7,580 bases of DNA, taken from NCBI GenBank assembly GCA_902772605.1, contig CACYBG010000178.1:1-7580 (forward strand), given 5' to 3'. Position numbers and translations under genes: made by a program. Of the stretch, positions 1 to 5,862 are shown piece after piece. The first letter of the stretch is position 1; every line of letters starts with the position of its first letter. This stretch comes from an uncultured Spirochaetaceae bacterium (GTDB taxonomy: Bacteria > Spirochaetota > Spirochaetia > Treponematales > Treponemataceae). The notes under the pieces are model-generated. The model ran no database searches. It had not been told where the DNA came from and worked only from the letters and a program-made list of their open reading frames with translations.

Positions 1-423
1 CTGGAAAATGTCATGCTCCCGTTACGTTATGCCGGAGTCGATAAGCGCGACCGTCGTGGACTTGCAGAAGTTGCACTTGAAAAAGTCGGACTTTCAGAAC
101 GCATGAACCATCATCCGTACGAACTTTCGGGCGGACAGAAGCAGAGGGTTGCAATCGCCAGGGCCACAGTTACCCAGCCTAAAATAATCCTTGCCGATGA
201 ACCGACCGGTGCCTTGGACAGTAAAACGAGCCGTGCCGTAATGGATTTGTTTTGGGAAATCAACGGAAAGGGAACGACCGTCGTAATAGTCACCCATGAT
301 CCAAGGGTCGGAGCAAGTTCCAGACGCTGCATCAAGATTTTCGACGGCATGATTCAAGACGATTTGATTCAGGAACCGCAGGATTTTACAAACGCAAAAA
401 ATCAGGGGGAAAAGAATGTTTGA
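1..423 (+). CDS. ABC transporter ATP-binding protein, MacB/LolD family (5' end missing)
   Basis: This is the C-terminal 140 residues of an ABC ATPase; the open frame runs through the left edge, so the Walker A loop lies outside the window. Visible are the signature LSGGQKQRVAIARA (about residues 42-55 of the visible part), Walker B IILADEPTG (62-70) followed by the D-loop GALD, and the H-loop in VIVTHD (His99). The early stretch LENVMLPLRYAGV is typical of the helical region after the Q-loop in MacB/LolD/FtsE-type ATPases. It hydrolyses ATP on the cytoplasmic side to drive the permease encoded next, whose start lies inside this gene (8-base overlap), implying translational coupling. MacB-type complexes export peptides, antibiotics or lipoproteins by a mechanotransmission cycle; the substrate here cannot be told. 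A membrane fusion protein gene is often just upstream in such operons, but that region is not visible. Confidence 0.95.
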   Translation: MENVMLPLRYAGVDKRDRRGLAEVALEKVGLSERMNHHPYELSGGQKQRVAIARATVTQPKIILADEPTGALDSKTSRAVMDLFWEINGKGTTVVIVTHDPRVGASSRRCIKIFDGMIQDDLIQEPQDFTNAKNQGEKNV

Positions 424-1609
424 AGATTTCATAAATGCCCTCCAGAATTTTAAAAGGAACAAGACAAGGACTTTCCTTTCGCTCCTTGGAATCATAATCG
501 GCGTTGCATCCGTCATCGTAATCATGAGCATGGGAGACAGTTCCACAAAACAGATTCAGGACACTTTCGGTTCATCGGGATTGGACATGGTAAGCATCAG
601 CACAGGATTCATGTCGCGCAGAAATTCCGCTTCATCGATTCAGTTTACGGAATCATTTCGTGAAACTCTCTTCGGACAGATTCCCGGCATAAAAAAAATC
701 TGGTACAAGAATTCGGTCAACGCTTCGATTTCCTACGGCGACTCAAGTGCATCATCAAGCTGCACTGCCGTTGAAACGGACTATCTTCAAACCTACGGAC
801 TGACGCTGGAATCAGGAGAGTTCTTTTCGGTTACCGACGACGTAATGGGAAACCAAAGGATAATCCTGGGAAGCTCGATTGCCGAATCTCTTTTTCCAAA
901 CGGCGATGGTCTCGGAAAAAACGTCATGGTCATAATCGATTCAGTCACCTTTAACTTTACGGTAATCGGAATTTTAAAGGAACAGACTTCGGGAATGGAA
1001 AACGCTTCAAACGGATGTTACATCACCCGGGGATTTTACACCAAACACATAGTACCGAATCCGAGTGCATCAACGGTAATGGTTCAGGCCGTATCGACGA
1101 ACAAAACATCGGATTTGGTCACGATATTGCAGGAATATTGCACCGAGCTTACAGGTTCCTCAAATTCGGTCTCGGTAAGTTCCATGCAGACGATGATTGA
1201 CCAGATGAGCGAAATCACTTCAACCATGTCCGTCATGCTTGCTGCAATCGCGGCCATTTCACTTTTGGTCGGTGGAATCGGAATCATGAACATAATGATT
1301 GTAACCGTCACCGAACGAAAACAGGAGATTGGAATCAGAAAGGCACTTGGAGCAAGTCCGGCAGTAATACGCCAGCAGTTTTTGATTGAGTCGGCAAGCA
1401 TAACGATTATGGGAGGATTGGTCGGAATAATCTTCGGCATCGGTATAAGTTTTGCCGTCGAATACGTTCGTTCGCTTTCGTTCATAATCAGCGTAAACTC
1501 CTGCGTAATATCCTTCGTTTTTTCCGTTTTGGTCGGCATTTTCTTCGGATTCAGTCCGGCATCCAGAGCGGCGAAACTCGATCCTGTAATTGCACTTTCA
1601 GGCGAATGA
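416..1609 (+). CDS. MacB/LolC-type ABC transporter permease (FtsX fold)
   Basis: A 397-residue inner-membrane permease. Its four hydrophobic segments follow the MacB/FtsX plan: TM1 near 20-40 (LSLLGIIIGVASVIVIMSMG), a large extracytoplasmic MacB_PCD domain at about 41-270, then TM2 near 272-297, TM3 near 328-349 and TM4 near 357-379. The conserved cytoplasmic loop after TM2 reads ERKQEIGIRKALGAS (300-314), which in this family contacts the ATPase, and the C terminus carries the usual SPASRAAKLDPVIAL (380-394). The ATG at 416 has a strong AGGGGGA site at 404-410 with 5 bases between. It overlaps the ATPase gene and surely works with it. The periplasmic domain is rich in Ser and Thr, like many MacB relatives. 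Length is normal for a stand-alone permease, so ATPase and permease are separate genes, unlike fused E. coli MacB. Substrate unknown. Confidence 0.95.
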   Translation: MFEDFINALQNFKRNKTRTFLSLLGIIIGVASVIVIMSMGDSSTKQIQDTFGSSGLDMVSISTGFMSRRNSASSIQFTESFRETLFGQIPGIKKIWYKNSVNASISYGDSSASSSCTAVETDYLQTYGLTLESGEFFSVTDDVMGNQRIILGSSIAESLFPNGDGLGKNVMVIIDSVTFNFTVIGILKEQTSGMENASNGCYITRGFYTKHIVPNPSASTVMVQAVSTNKTSDLVTILQEYCTELTGSSNSVSVSSMQTMIDQMSEITSTMSVMLAAIAAISLLVGGIGIMNIMIVTVTERKQEIGIRKALGASPAVIRQQFLIESASITIMGGLVGIIFGIGISFAVEYVRSLSFIISVNSCVISFVFSVLVGIFFGFSPASRAAKLDPVIALSGE

Positions 1610-1610
1610 G

Positions 1611-1679
1611 AAAAATTTCACACCCGGGGAATTTCTGATTAATACTTGAAACATTAACCAGCCATTCCCCATCATTTTT
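1611..1679 (+). terminator. Hairpin terminator after the ABC permease gene
   Basis: A nested hairpin begins 2 bases after the permease stop. GGGGAAT (1626-1632) pairs with ATTCCCC (1664-1670); inside it, after a symmetric 2x2 internal loop, CTGATTAAT (1635-1643) pairs with ATTAACCAG (1653-1661) with one mismatch, leaving the 9-base loop ACTTGAAAC. An outer AAAAAT (1611-1616) can pair with ATTTTT (1674-1679), which also supplies the T run. The position and T-rich 3' side suit intrinsic termination, although four bases separate the GC stem from the T run. Confidence 0.65.
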
Positions 1680-1789
1680 GACGCACCCTTTTACACTTTT
1701 AAACCCTAAAATTCAATTCATTGATATTTTCTTAAACCGTTATTCCAACATCAAAACCCCTTCAACAAAAAAAATTTATTCGAATCAAA

Positions 1790-1818
1790 TTGCTTTTTGC
1801 ACATCTTAGATTTATAAT
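1790..1818 (+). promoter_or_regulatory. Predicted sigma-70-type promoter for the FIST/MCP unit
   Basis: A perfect -10 box TATAAT (1813-1818) sits 17 bases after TTGCTT (1790-1795), which matches the -35 consensus only in TTG. An A/T-rich stretch directly upstream (1764-1789) could help by binding the alpha subunit. Transcription would start near 1825, leaving a leader of about 130 bases before the FIST start at 1956. Confidence 0.55.
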
Positions 1819-1893
1819 AGAAGAAAGGGAGTTTTTTAAGGAAATATTGGGAGTTTCTTGTTTTACAATCGTTTATATATCCTTAAATCTTCC

Positions 1894-1933
1894 AATGCAA
1901 AAAAAATGCAAAATGGAAATACGTTTTGCATTT
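1894..1933 (+). promoter_or_regulatory. Inverted and direct repeats in the FIST leader (operator or RNA hairpin)
   Basis: AAATGCAAAA (1904-1913) and TTTTGCATTT (1924-1933) form a perfect 10-bp dyad around the 10-base loop TGGAAATACG. A second copy of the left arm, AATGCAAAA, lies at 1894-1902, exactly 11 bp (one helical turn) before the matching part at 1905-1913. The right arm ends 12 bases before the Shine-Dalgarno site of the FIST gene. It could be a protein-binding operator, or a leader hairpin with two competing 5' arms that affects translation. The repeats are seen; the role is inferred. Confidence 0.55.
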
Positions 1934-1945
1934 AATAATTTTTAT

Positions 1946-1951
1946 GGGGGA
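1946..1951 (+). promoter_or_regulatory. Ribosome binding site that fixes the FIST start
   Basis: GGGGGA lies 4 bases before the ATG at 1956. In-frame alternatives upstream (TTG at 1926, ATG at 1944) either lack such a site or overlap it, so 1956 is chosen as the start. Confidence 0.8.
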
Positions 1952-1955
1952 TTTT

Positions 1956-3095
1956 ATGGAACAAGAAGTCGTATTTACTACGAATAGAAATATCGATTCT
2001 GCTGTTTCCGAATTATGTGGAAAATTAAAAAGGGACCTTTCAAGCTATCAAGCCGTTATTTTCATGGCGGCAATAGATTATGACTTCAATGAGCTTTCCC
2101 AAAAGATAAAGGACAGATTTCCAAAAGCAGAAGTTATAGGAACGAGTACAGCCGGCGAAATATCCGCACAGGGATTTACGGAAGGCTCGATCGTACTTAC
2201 GACAATGCAGGATTCAGGCACCAAAGTCAAAGGCGTTCTCATCGACTGTGGAAGCAAATATCCGCTTGCGTACAAATCGGACATTGAATCGGCACTCAGA
2301 AGCTGCGGAATCGGAATTGCAGACCCCAGTTCACACCACAACGCATTTGCACTGGAATTCACCAATGCAATCTACAATGCAGAGGAATCAATCCTTTCAA
2401 CATTCTACTCAATCATAAAGAACGACAAATTCCCGCTTGCCGGAGCTACTGCAGGATACACGGGTAACACGCCAAAAAGCTTTGTCAGTTACAACGGAAA
2501 AGTCACTCAGGACGGTGCGACAATGCTTTTCGTAAAAACACGCTGTCCATTCGACATCAGGCAGGAAGACATCTTCAACACAACCGGCAAACAGATTTTC
2601 GTAACGAAATCGGAAACCATGAAGCGCGAACTGATTTCATTCAACGGTCGTCCGGCTGCAAGCGTTTATGCAGAACAGCTTGGAGTAAGCGAATCACAGG
2701 CTGCAAAAATGACATTTGAAAATCCATTCGGGCGATTCATCAACGGAAGCATCCATATCGTTGCACTTGCAGGATTGACACCAAGCAAGACAATCACGAC
2801 ATTTGCACGCGTAACTCCGAACACTGCACTGGAACTCATGCACATCGGCGATGCAAAACAGAAGGCCGACGACACATGTTCAGGAATACGAAAGTCCATA
2901 CCGAACCCCAAATTTACACTGCTCATGTCCTGCATAACCAGAACCCTGTATTTTGACAGGTCCGGATTAAAATCGGCAATCATCAACAAATACAAATCCA
3001 CGTTCCCGACTTTCTGCGGAATGTCATGCTACGGTGAACAGATTGGACGAACACACTGTAATCAAACTCTCGTTTCTTTGGTAATAGGGGACTAA
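1956..3095 (+). CDS. FIST-domain sensory protein
   Basis: A 379-residue soluble protein without signal peptide or membrane segment. The N-terminal half matches the FIST N domain, with a predicted nucleotide-fold-like start, the conserved glycine motif GTSTAGEISAQGF (62-74) and a second small-residue motif LAGATAGYTG (161-170). The C-terminal half matches FIST_C, ending in CGMSCYGEQIGRTHCNQTLV (about 354-373), which resembles the family's YGEI...HNQT signature. FIST domains are predicted cytoplasmic ligand sensors, proposed to bind small molecules such as amino acids, and are found with or fused to chemotaxis, histidine kinase and GGDEF outputs. Here the output seems to be the separate MCP-like protein encoded 3 bases downstream. 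The start at 1956 is set by GGGGGA at 1946-1951. Expression is probably driven from 1790-1818 and may be modulated by the leader repeats at 1894-1933. Ligand unknown. Confidence 0.9.
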   Translation: MEQEVVFTTNRNIDSAVSELCGKLKRDLSSYQAVIFMAAIDYDFNELSQKIKDRFPKAEVIGTSTAGEISAQGFTEGSIVLTTMQDSGTKVKGVLIDCGSKYPLAYKSDIESALRSCGIGIADPSSHHNAFALEFTNAIYNAEESILSTFYSIIKNDKFPLAGATAGYTGNTPKSFVSYNGKVTQDGATMLFVKTRCPFDIRQEDIFNTTGKQIFVTKSETMKRELISFNGRPAASVYAEQLGVSESQAAKMTFENPFGRFINGSIHIVALAGLTPSKTITTFARVTPNTALELMHIGDAKQKADDTCSGIRKSIPNPKFTLLMSCITRTLYFDRSGLKSAIINKYKSTFPTFCGMSCYGEQIGRTHCNQTLVSLVIGD

Positions 3096-3098
3096 AAA

Positions 3099-3974
3099 AT
3101 GGATAAAGATATTTTATTGAAGACCGGAAGCGATGCGGCAGAAATACTCATAAGCTATCTCGCAAAAGACGCAATCAGTGCGGATTTTTTAAAGACGTAC
3201 CTGTCAAATGCAAGTTCTCAGAGCGAAAGGACCCTCAAGCTTAAATCAGCCCTGGAAAATCTTTCTGAAGCAAGTCAGGACATCGAAACGGAAGCGCAAA
3301 ACATCAGTTCAAAAGCCGGACAGAACAACGAAAGTCTCAGGCAGATTTACGGAGAGATAAAAAAACTGCGTCAATCTATTGAAGGAATCGAAAACGACCA
3401 CAAGAAATACATGGAACAGTTCAAGGTCCTTCTTTCACAGATTAAGGAAATCAATGCGCTGATTGATTCTATCAAAAACATTTCTGCACAGACAAACCTT
3501 CTTTCATTCAACGCATCAATCGAAGCTGCACGTGCCGGAGTCGCAGGAAAAGGCTTCCGCATCATTGCAAACGAAGTTAAAAAACTTTCCGACGATACGG
3601 ATAAGACTTCCGAAACAATCAAGACGAAAGTTGAAAATTTGACGCGTTCGGTTTCTACACTGGAAAAGGATACGTACCAGAACTCAACCGATCTGGCAAA
3701 ACTTTCCTCTGAAGCAACCCTTACGATACAGAGATTCAAGGAAACCCTTAAAAACAATGCCAACAACAACGATTATGTTTCCGAAATTACAACGCACATC
3801 GGACAGAACCTTTCGAAAATCGAAAACATCATTACGGTCGTTCAGGACAATCAGCAGGAAAATGAAAGCACTCTGAACGAATTCGGAAGATTTGCATCCG
3901 ACAATGCAATGCTTTTCAACGACCTTTATTCGTTTGCATATCAGTTGAAGGCTATTTTTGAGGATTTGAAATAA
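3099..3974 (+). CDS. Soluble methyl-accepting chemotaxis-type signalling protein
   Basis: A 291-residue protein with the MCP signalling hairpin tip at about 125-167, including AQTNLLSFNASIEAARAG (130-147) and GKGFRIIANEVKKLSDDT (150-167), the part that binds CheA and CheW in chemoreceptors. Roughly 100 residues of heptad-rich helix lie on each side, giving an antiparallel coiled coil with the tip near the middle. There is no transmembrane segment, HAMP, PAS or other sensor domain, and no NWETF-like CheR tether at the C terminus (it ends IFEDLK). The N-terminal 40 residues (MDKDILLKTGSDAAEIL...) are a likely partner-binding segment. The gene follows the FIST gene by 3 bases, with AGGGGA at 3086-3091 and a 7-base spacer, so the two are probably cotranscribed and coupled. 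Inference: it relays the ligand state of the FIST protein to the cytoplasmic chemotaxis array. An Asn-rich patch (219-224) may break the C-terminal helix. Confidence 0.9.
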   Translation: MDKDILLKTGSDAAEILISYLAKDAISADFLKTYLSNASSQSERTLKLKSALENLSEASQDIETEAQNISSKAGQNNESLRQIYGEIKKLRQSIEGIENDHKKYMEQFKVLLSQIKEINALIDSIKNISAQTNLLSFNASIEAARAGVAGKGFRIIANEVKKLSDDTDKTSETIKTKVENLTRSVSTLEKDTYQNSTDLAKLSSEATLTIQRFKETLKNNANNNDYVSEITTHIGQNLSKIENIITVVQDNQQENESTLNEFGRFASDNAMLFNDLYSFAYQLKAIFEDLK

Positions 3975-3975
3975 T

Positions 3976-4020
3976 TGCGGTTCAGGATGTTGATTGATGT
4001 AAAGCGTCAATCATCCCGCA
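3976..4020 (+). repeat. Imperfect hairpin directly after the MCP gene
   Basis: TGATTGA (3991-3997) pairs with TCAATCA (4007-4013) around a 9-base loop. Outside it GGA (3985-3987) pairs with TCC (4014-4016) and TGCG (3976-3979) with CGCA (4017-4020), with bulges on the 5' side. No T run follows, so it is not a classical terminator by itself; it may protect the mRNA 3' end or be a small repeat element. Confidence 0.45.
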
Positions 4021-4029
4021 TCAAAAGCT

Positions 4030-4085
4030 AATCCAATCTTATGGATTCAACTTCCAGTGTAGATTTTCTGCACTGGATTTTTTTT
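4030..4085 (+). terminator. Intrinsic terminator of the FIST/MCP unit
   Basis: TCCAGTG (4053-4059) pairs perfectly with CACTGGA (4071-4077); the stem can continue inward as TAGA/TCTG with one wobble to a three-base TTT loop, giving about 11 bp. Eight T residues follow at 4078-4085. A smaller hairpin, AATCCA (4030-4035) with TGGATT (4042-4047), precedes it. This is the clearest Rho-independent terminator in the window and ends the FIST/MCP transcript. Confidence 0.88.
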
Positions 4086-4126
4086 GAAAGCAAGACCAGG
4101 TGCATTCAAAGCATGCATAATTTTTA

Positions 4127-4160
4127 GGCAATCTCCAGGATATAGGTTTTAGGGGTTGCC
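4127..4160 (+). promoter_or_regulatory. Leader hairpin before the HerA-like gene
   Basis: GGCAATCTC (4127-4135) can pair with GGGGTTGCC (4152-4160): nine base pairs, two of them G-U wobbles that favour the plus-strand RNA, with a 16-base loop. It ends 7 bases before the Shine-Dalgarno site at 4168. It could tune translation or be a weak attenuator. Just upstream, TGCAT (4101-4105) and ATGCA (4113-4117) form a short dyad next to a CATAAT sequence at 4116-4121 that might be a -10 box, but I find no convincing -35. Confidence 0.4.
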
Positions 4161-4167
4161 TTTACAT

Positions 4168-4173
4168 AAGGAG
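4168..4173 (+). promoter_or_regulatory. Ribosome binding site of the HerA-like gene
   Basis: AAGGAG lies 11 bases before the ATG at 4185, slightly farther than usual. The in-frame GTG at 4173 begins on the last base of this site and so cannot use it; the ATG also matches the usual start of DUF853 proteins. Confidence 0.7.
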
Positions 4174-4184
4174 TGCCGATAAAA

Positions 4185-5741
4185 ATGATTGAAGAAAACA
4201 AAATCTGGATGGCCAGCGTACAGGGCGATGGAACCCATTCCTACATGTATCCTAAAATGGCAAACAGGCATGGACTTGTTGCAGGAGCGACGGGAACCGG
4301 AAAAACCGTCACGCTTAAGGTTCTGGCGGAATCTTTCAGCGACATGGGAGTTCCTGTTTTTCTTGCCGACGTAAAGGGCGATTTGGCAGGAATGGTAAAT
4401 CCAGGTGCAGACTCTGACGACATGCAAAAGCGCATTGAAAAATTCGGACTTGACGATTCCGGATTTTCGTTTCAGTCATATCCGGTTACATTCTGGGACC
4501 TGTTCGGAAAAAACGGAATCCAGCTCAGGACAACGGTTTCTGAAATGGGTCCTCTCCTTTTGTCGCGCATCATGGGACTCAACGCACTTCAAAGCGACCT
4601 TCTGACGATTGCATTTAAAATTGCAGATGACAACGAGCTTCTGCTTGTGGACACGAAAGACCTGAAGGCACTGCTCAATTTCATAAATGAAAACGCAAAG
4701 GATTTTTCCAAGGATTACGGCAACATGAGTTCAACATCAATCGCAACGATAATCAGGGCGATTGTTGCACTTGAACTTGCAGGCGGAGAAACTTTTTTCG
4801 GTGAAACGGCATTGAACATAAACGACTGGTTTACGACGGATTCAAACGGCAAGGGAATGATTCACATTCTGGACAGCCAATCCCTAATCAACAATTCAAA
4901 ACTCTATTCCACTTTCCTTCTGTGGATGCTTTCCGAAATGTTCGAAACTCTGCCGGAAGTCGGTGATTTGGACAAGCCGAAAATGGTTTTCTTTTTTGAT
5001 GAAGCACATCTTCTGTTCAAGGACGCTCCGAAATCACTTTTGGAAAAAATCGATCAGGTCGTAAAACTGATTCGTTCAAAGGGCATCGGAATTTATTTCG
5101 TTACGCAGAATCCACGGGACATTCCCGATTCAGTCCTCTCGCAGCTTGGAAACAAAATCGTGCATGGACTTCGCGCGTATACACCGGCCGATCAAAAACA
5201 GGTCAAGGCCATTGCGGATTCATTCAGAATCAATCCCGATTTCAACACATACGAAACGATGCTAAACCTGGGAACGGCAGAAGCGGTCGTTTCATTCCTC
5301 GATGAAAAAGGCATTCCGACAGTCGCACAGAAAGTCAACATACTTCCGCCAAAAAGCCAGATGGGAGAAATCGATTCCGAAACCAGGGAGCGTGCAATAA
5401 AATCGGCACCCCTTTACGAAAAATATTCCGAAACGTTCGACCCGGATTCTGCATACGAATTCTTACAGCGTCGCGGAATGGAAAAAGAAAAGGAAGCACA
5501 GAAACAGAATGCACAGTCAAAGCCCGGTGCAAAACCAGGTGTAAAATCTGGCGGACAGACGGGCGTTCAGAAAGCGGCTAAATCAACTGCAAAAAACGCA
5601 ACCAAATCCGTAATCGGAACTCTCGGAAGGGAAGTCGGCAAATCGCTCGGCTCCAATTTCGGAAGCATCGGTAAAAAACTCGGCGGAAACCTTGGTGCAA
5701 GCCTTGGACGCGGAATCTTGAGCACGCTTTTTTCAAAATAA
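4185..5741 (+). CDS. HerA-like/YjgR family ATPase (DUF853)
   Basis: A 518-residue cytoplasmic protein of the DUF853 family, whose E. coli member is YjgR, a relative of the HerA/FtsK DNA-translocating ATPases. The N terminus reads ANRHGLVAGATGTGKTVTLK, with Walker A GATGTGKT at 34-41, then FLADVKGDLAGM (59-70). Walker B with catalytic Glu is MVFFFDEAH (267-275); FVTQNPRDIPDSVLSQLGNK (305-324) is the conserved sensor region before the family's HGLRAYTPADQK. After the ATPase core (to about 430) comes a basic, low-complexity linker rich in Gln, Lys, Gly and Ala, then a tail with Gly every 3-4 residues (478-508) ending in GRGILSTLF. Length is close to YjgR (about 500). The family's role is poorly defined; hexameric DNA translocation is inferred from homology. 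It has its own leader after a strong terminator and no nuclease partner (NurA, DUF4297, Sir2) nearby, so it is not evidently a defence gene. Confidence 0.93.
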   Translation: MIEENKIWMASVQGDGTHSYMYPKMANRHGLVAGATGTGKTVTLKVLAESFSDMGVPVFLADVKGDLAGMVNPGADSDDMQKRIEKFGLDDSGFSFQSYPVTFWDLFGKNGIQLRTTVSEMGPLLLSRIMGLNALQSDLLTIAFKIADDNELLLVDTKDLKALLNFINENAKDFSKDYGNMSSTSIATIIRAIVALELAGGETFFGETALNINDWFTTDSNGKGMIHILDSQSLINNSKLYSTFLLWMLSEMFETLPEVGDLDKPKMVFFFDEAHLLFKDAPKSLLEKIDQVVKLIRSKGIGIYFVTQNPRDIPDSVLSQLGNKIVHGLRAYTPADQKQVKAIADSFRINPDFNTYETMLNLGTAEAVVSFLDEKGIPTVAQKVNILPPKSQMGEIDSETRERAIKSAPLYEKYSETFDPDSAYEFLQRRGMEKEKEAQKQNAQSKPGAKPGVKSGGQTGVQKAAKSTAKNATKSVIGTLGREVGKSLGSNFGSIGKKLGGNLGASLGRGILSTLFSK

Positions 5742-5753
5742 ACAGGCTACACA

Positions 5754-5823
5754 GCCGTCAGACCGTCTAAAGCAATGTCAGCCCGTATTGGATTGACAAT
5801 CTTCTTTAGTCGGTCTTGCGTGC
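5754..5823 (+). promoter_or_regulatory. Long inverted repeat between the HerA-like gene and the methyltransferase gene
   Basis: AGACCGTCTAAAG (5760-5772) pairs with CTTTAGTCGGTCT (5804-5816) in 12 of 13 positions. Inside, TGTCA (5776-5780) pairs with TGACA (5794-5798) around a 13-base loop; outside, GC/GC (5754-5755 with 5822-5823) and TGC-type pairs extend it with bulges. GATTGACAATC (5791-5801) is also a perfect short dyad. No T run follows on either side, so this is not a standard terminator. It fills most of the 121-base gap, 40 bases before the methyltransferase start, and could be a leader structure or a protein-binding site. Confidence 0.55.
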
Positions 5824-5851
5824 AGTCGATTTCAAACAAACATGCAAGTGC

Positions 5852-5857
5852 AAGAGA
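5852..5857 (+). promoter_or_regulatory. Ribosome binding site supporting the methyltransferase start at 5863
   Basis: AAGAGA lies 5 bases before the ATG at 5863. Earlier in-frame ATGs at 5842 and 5857 have no such site at a proper distance, so the 7-residue longer form is less likely. Confidence 0.55.
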
Positions 5858-5862
5858 TGATT

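Larger units (their letters stand above)
1610..1955. other. 346-base intergenic region without a gene
   Basis: Stop codons and lack of a ribosome-site/start pair argue against a gene here. The first 70 bases are the terminator of the ABC operon. From 1680 to about 1760 I see only AT-rich sequence with no clear structure. From 1764 to 1789 an A/T-rich tract could be an UP element for the promoter at 1790-1818. From about 1825 to 1955 lies the leader of the FIST gene, with repeats described separately. The region separates two functionally unrelated transcription units. Confidence 0.7.

Noticed and set aside
1926..1955. Longer FIST reading frame starting with TTG at 1926 or ATG at 1944
   Set aside because: TTG 1926 lies in the right arm of the dyad with no ribosome site; ATG 1944 overlaps the GGGGGA site that serves the ATG at 1956.
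1790..1987. 65-residue plus-strand reading frame in the FIST leader
   Set aside because: It begins with TTG on the -35 region of the predicted promoter, has no ribosome site, and overlaps the FIST start in another frame.
4173..4184. GTG at 4173 as start of the HerA-like gene
   Set aside because: It begins on the last base of the AAGGAG site; the ATG at 4185 fits both the site and the family's N terminus.
5793..5821. TTGACA at 5793-5798 as a -35 box for the methyltransferase
   Set aside because: No acceptable -10 box is found 16-18 bases downstream; the TTGACA is part of the hairpin stem.
5842..5862. ATG at 5842 as the methyltransferase start
   Set aside because: No Shine-Dalgarno sequence precedes it, while AAGAGA supports 5863; the extra residues carry no known motif. 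It cannot be fully excluded.
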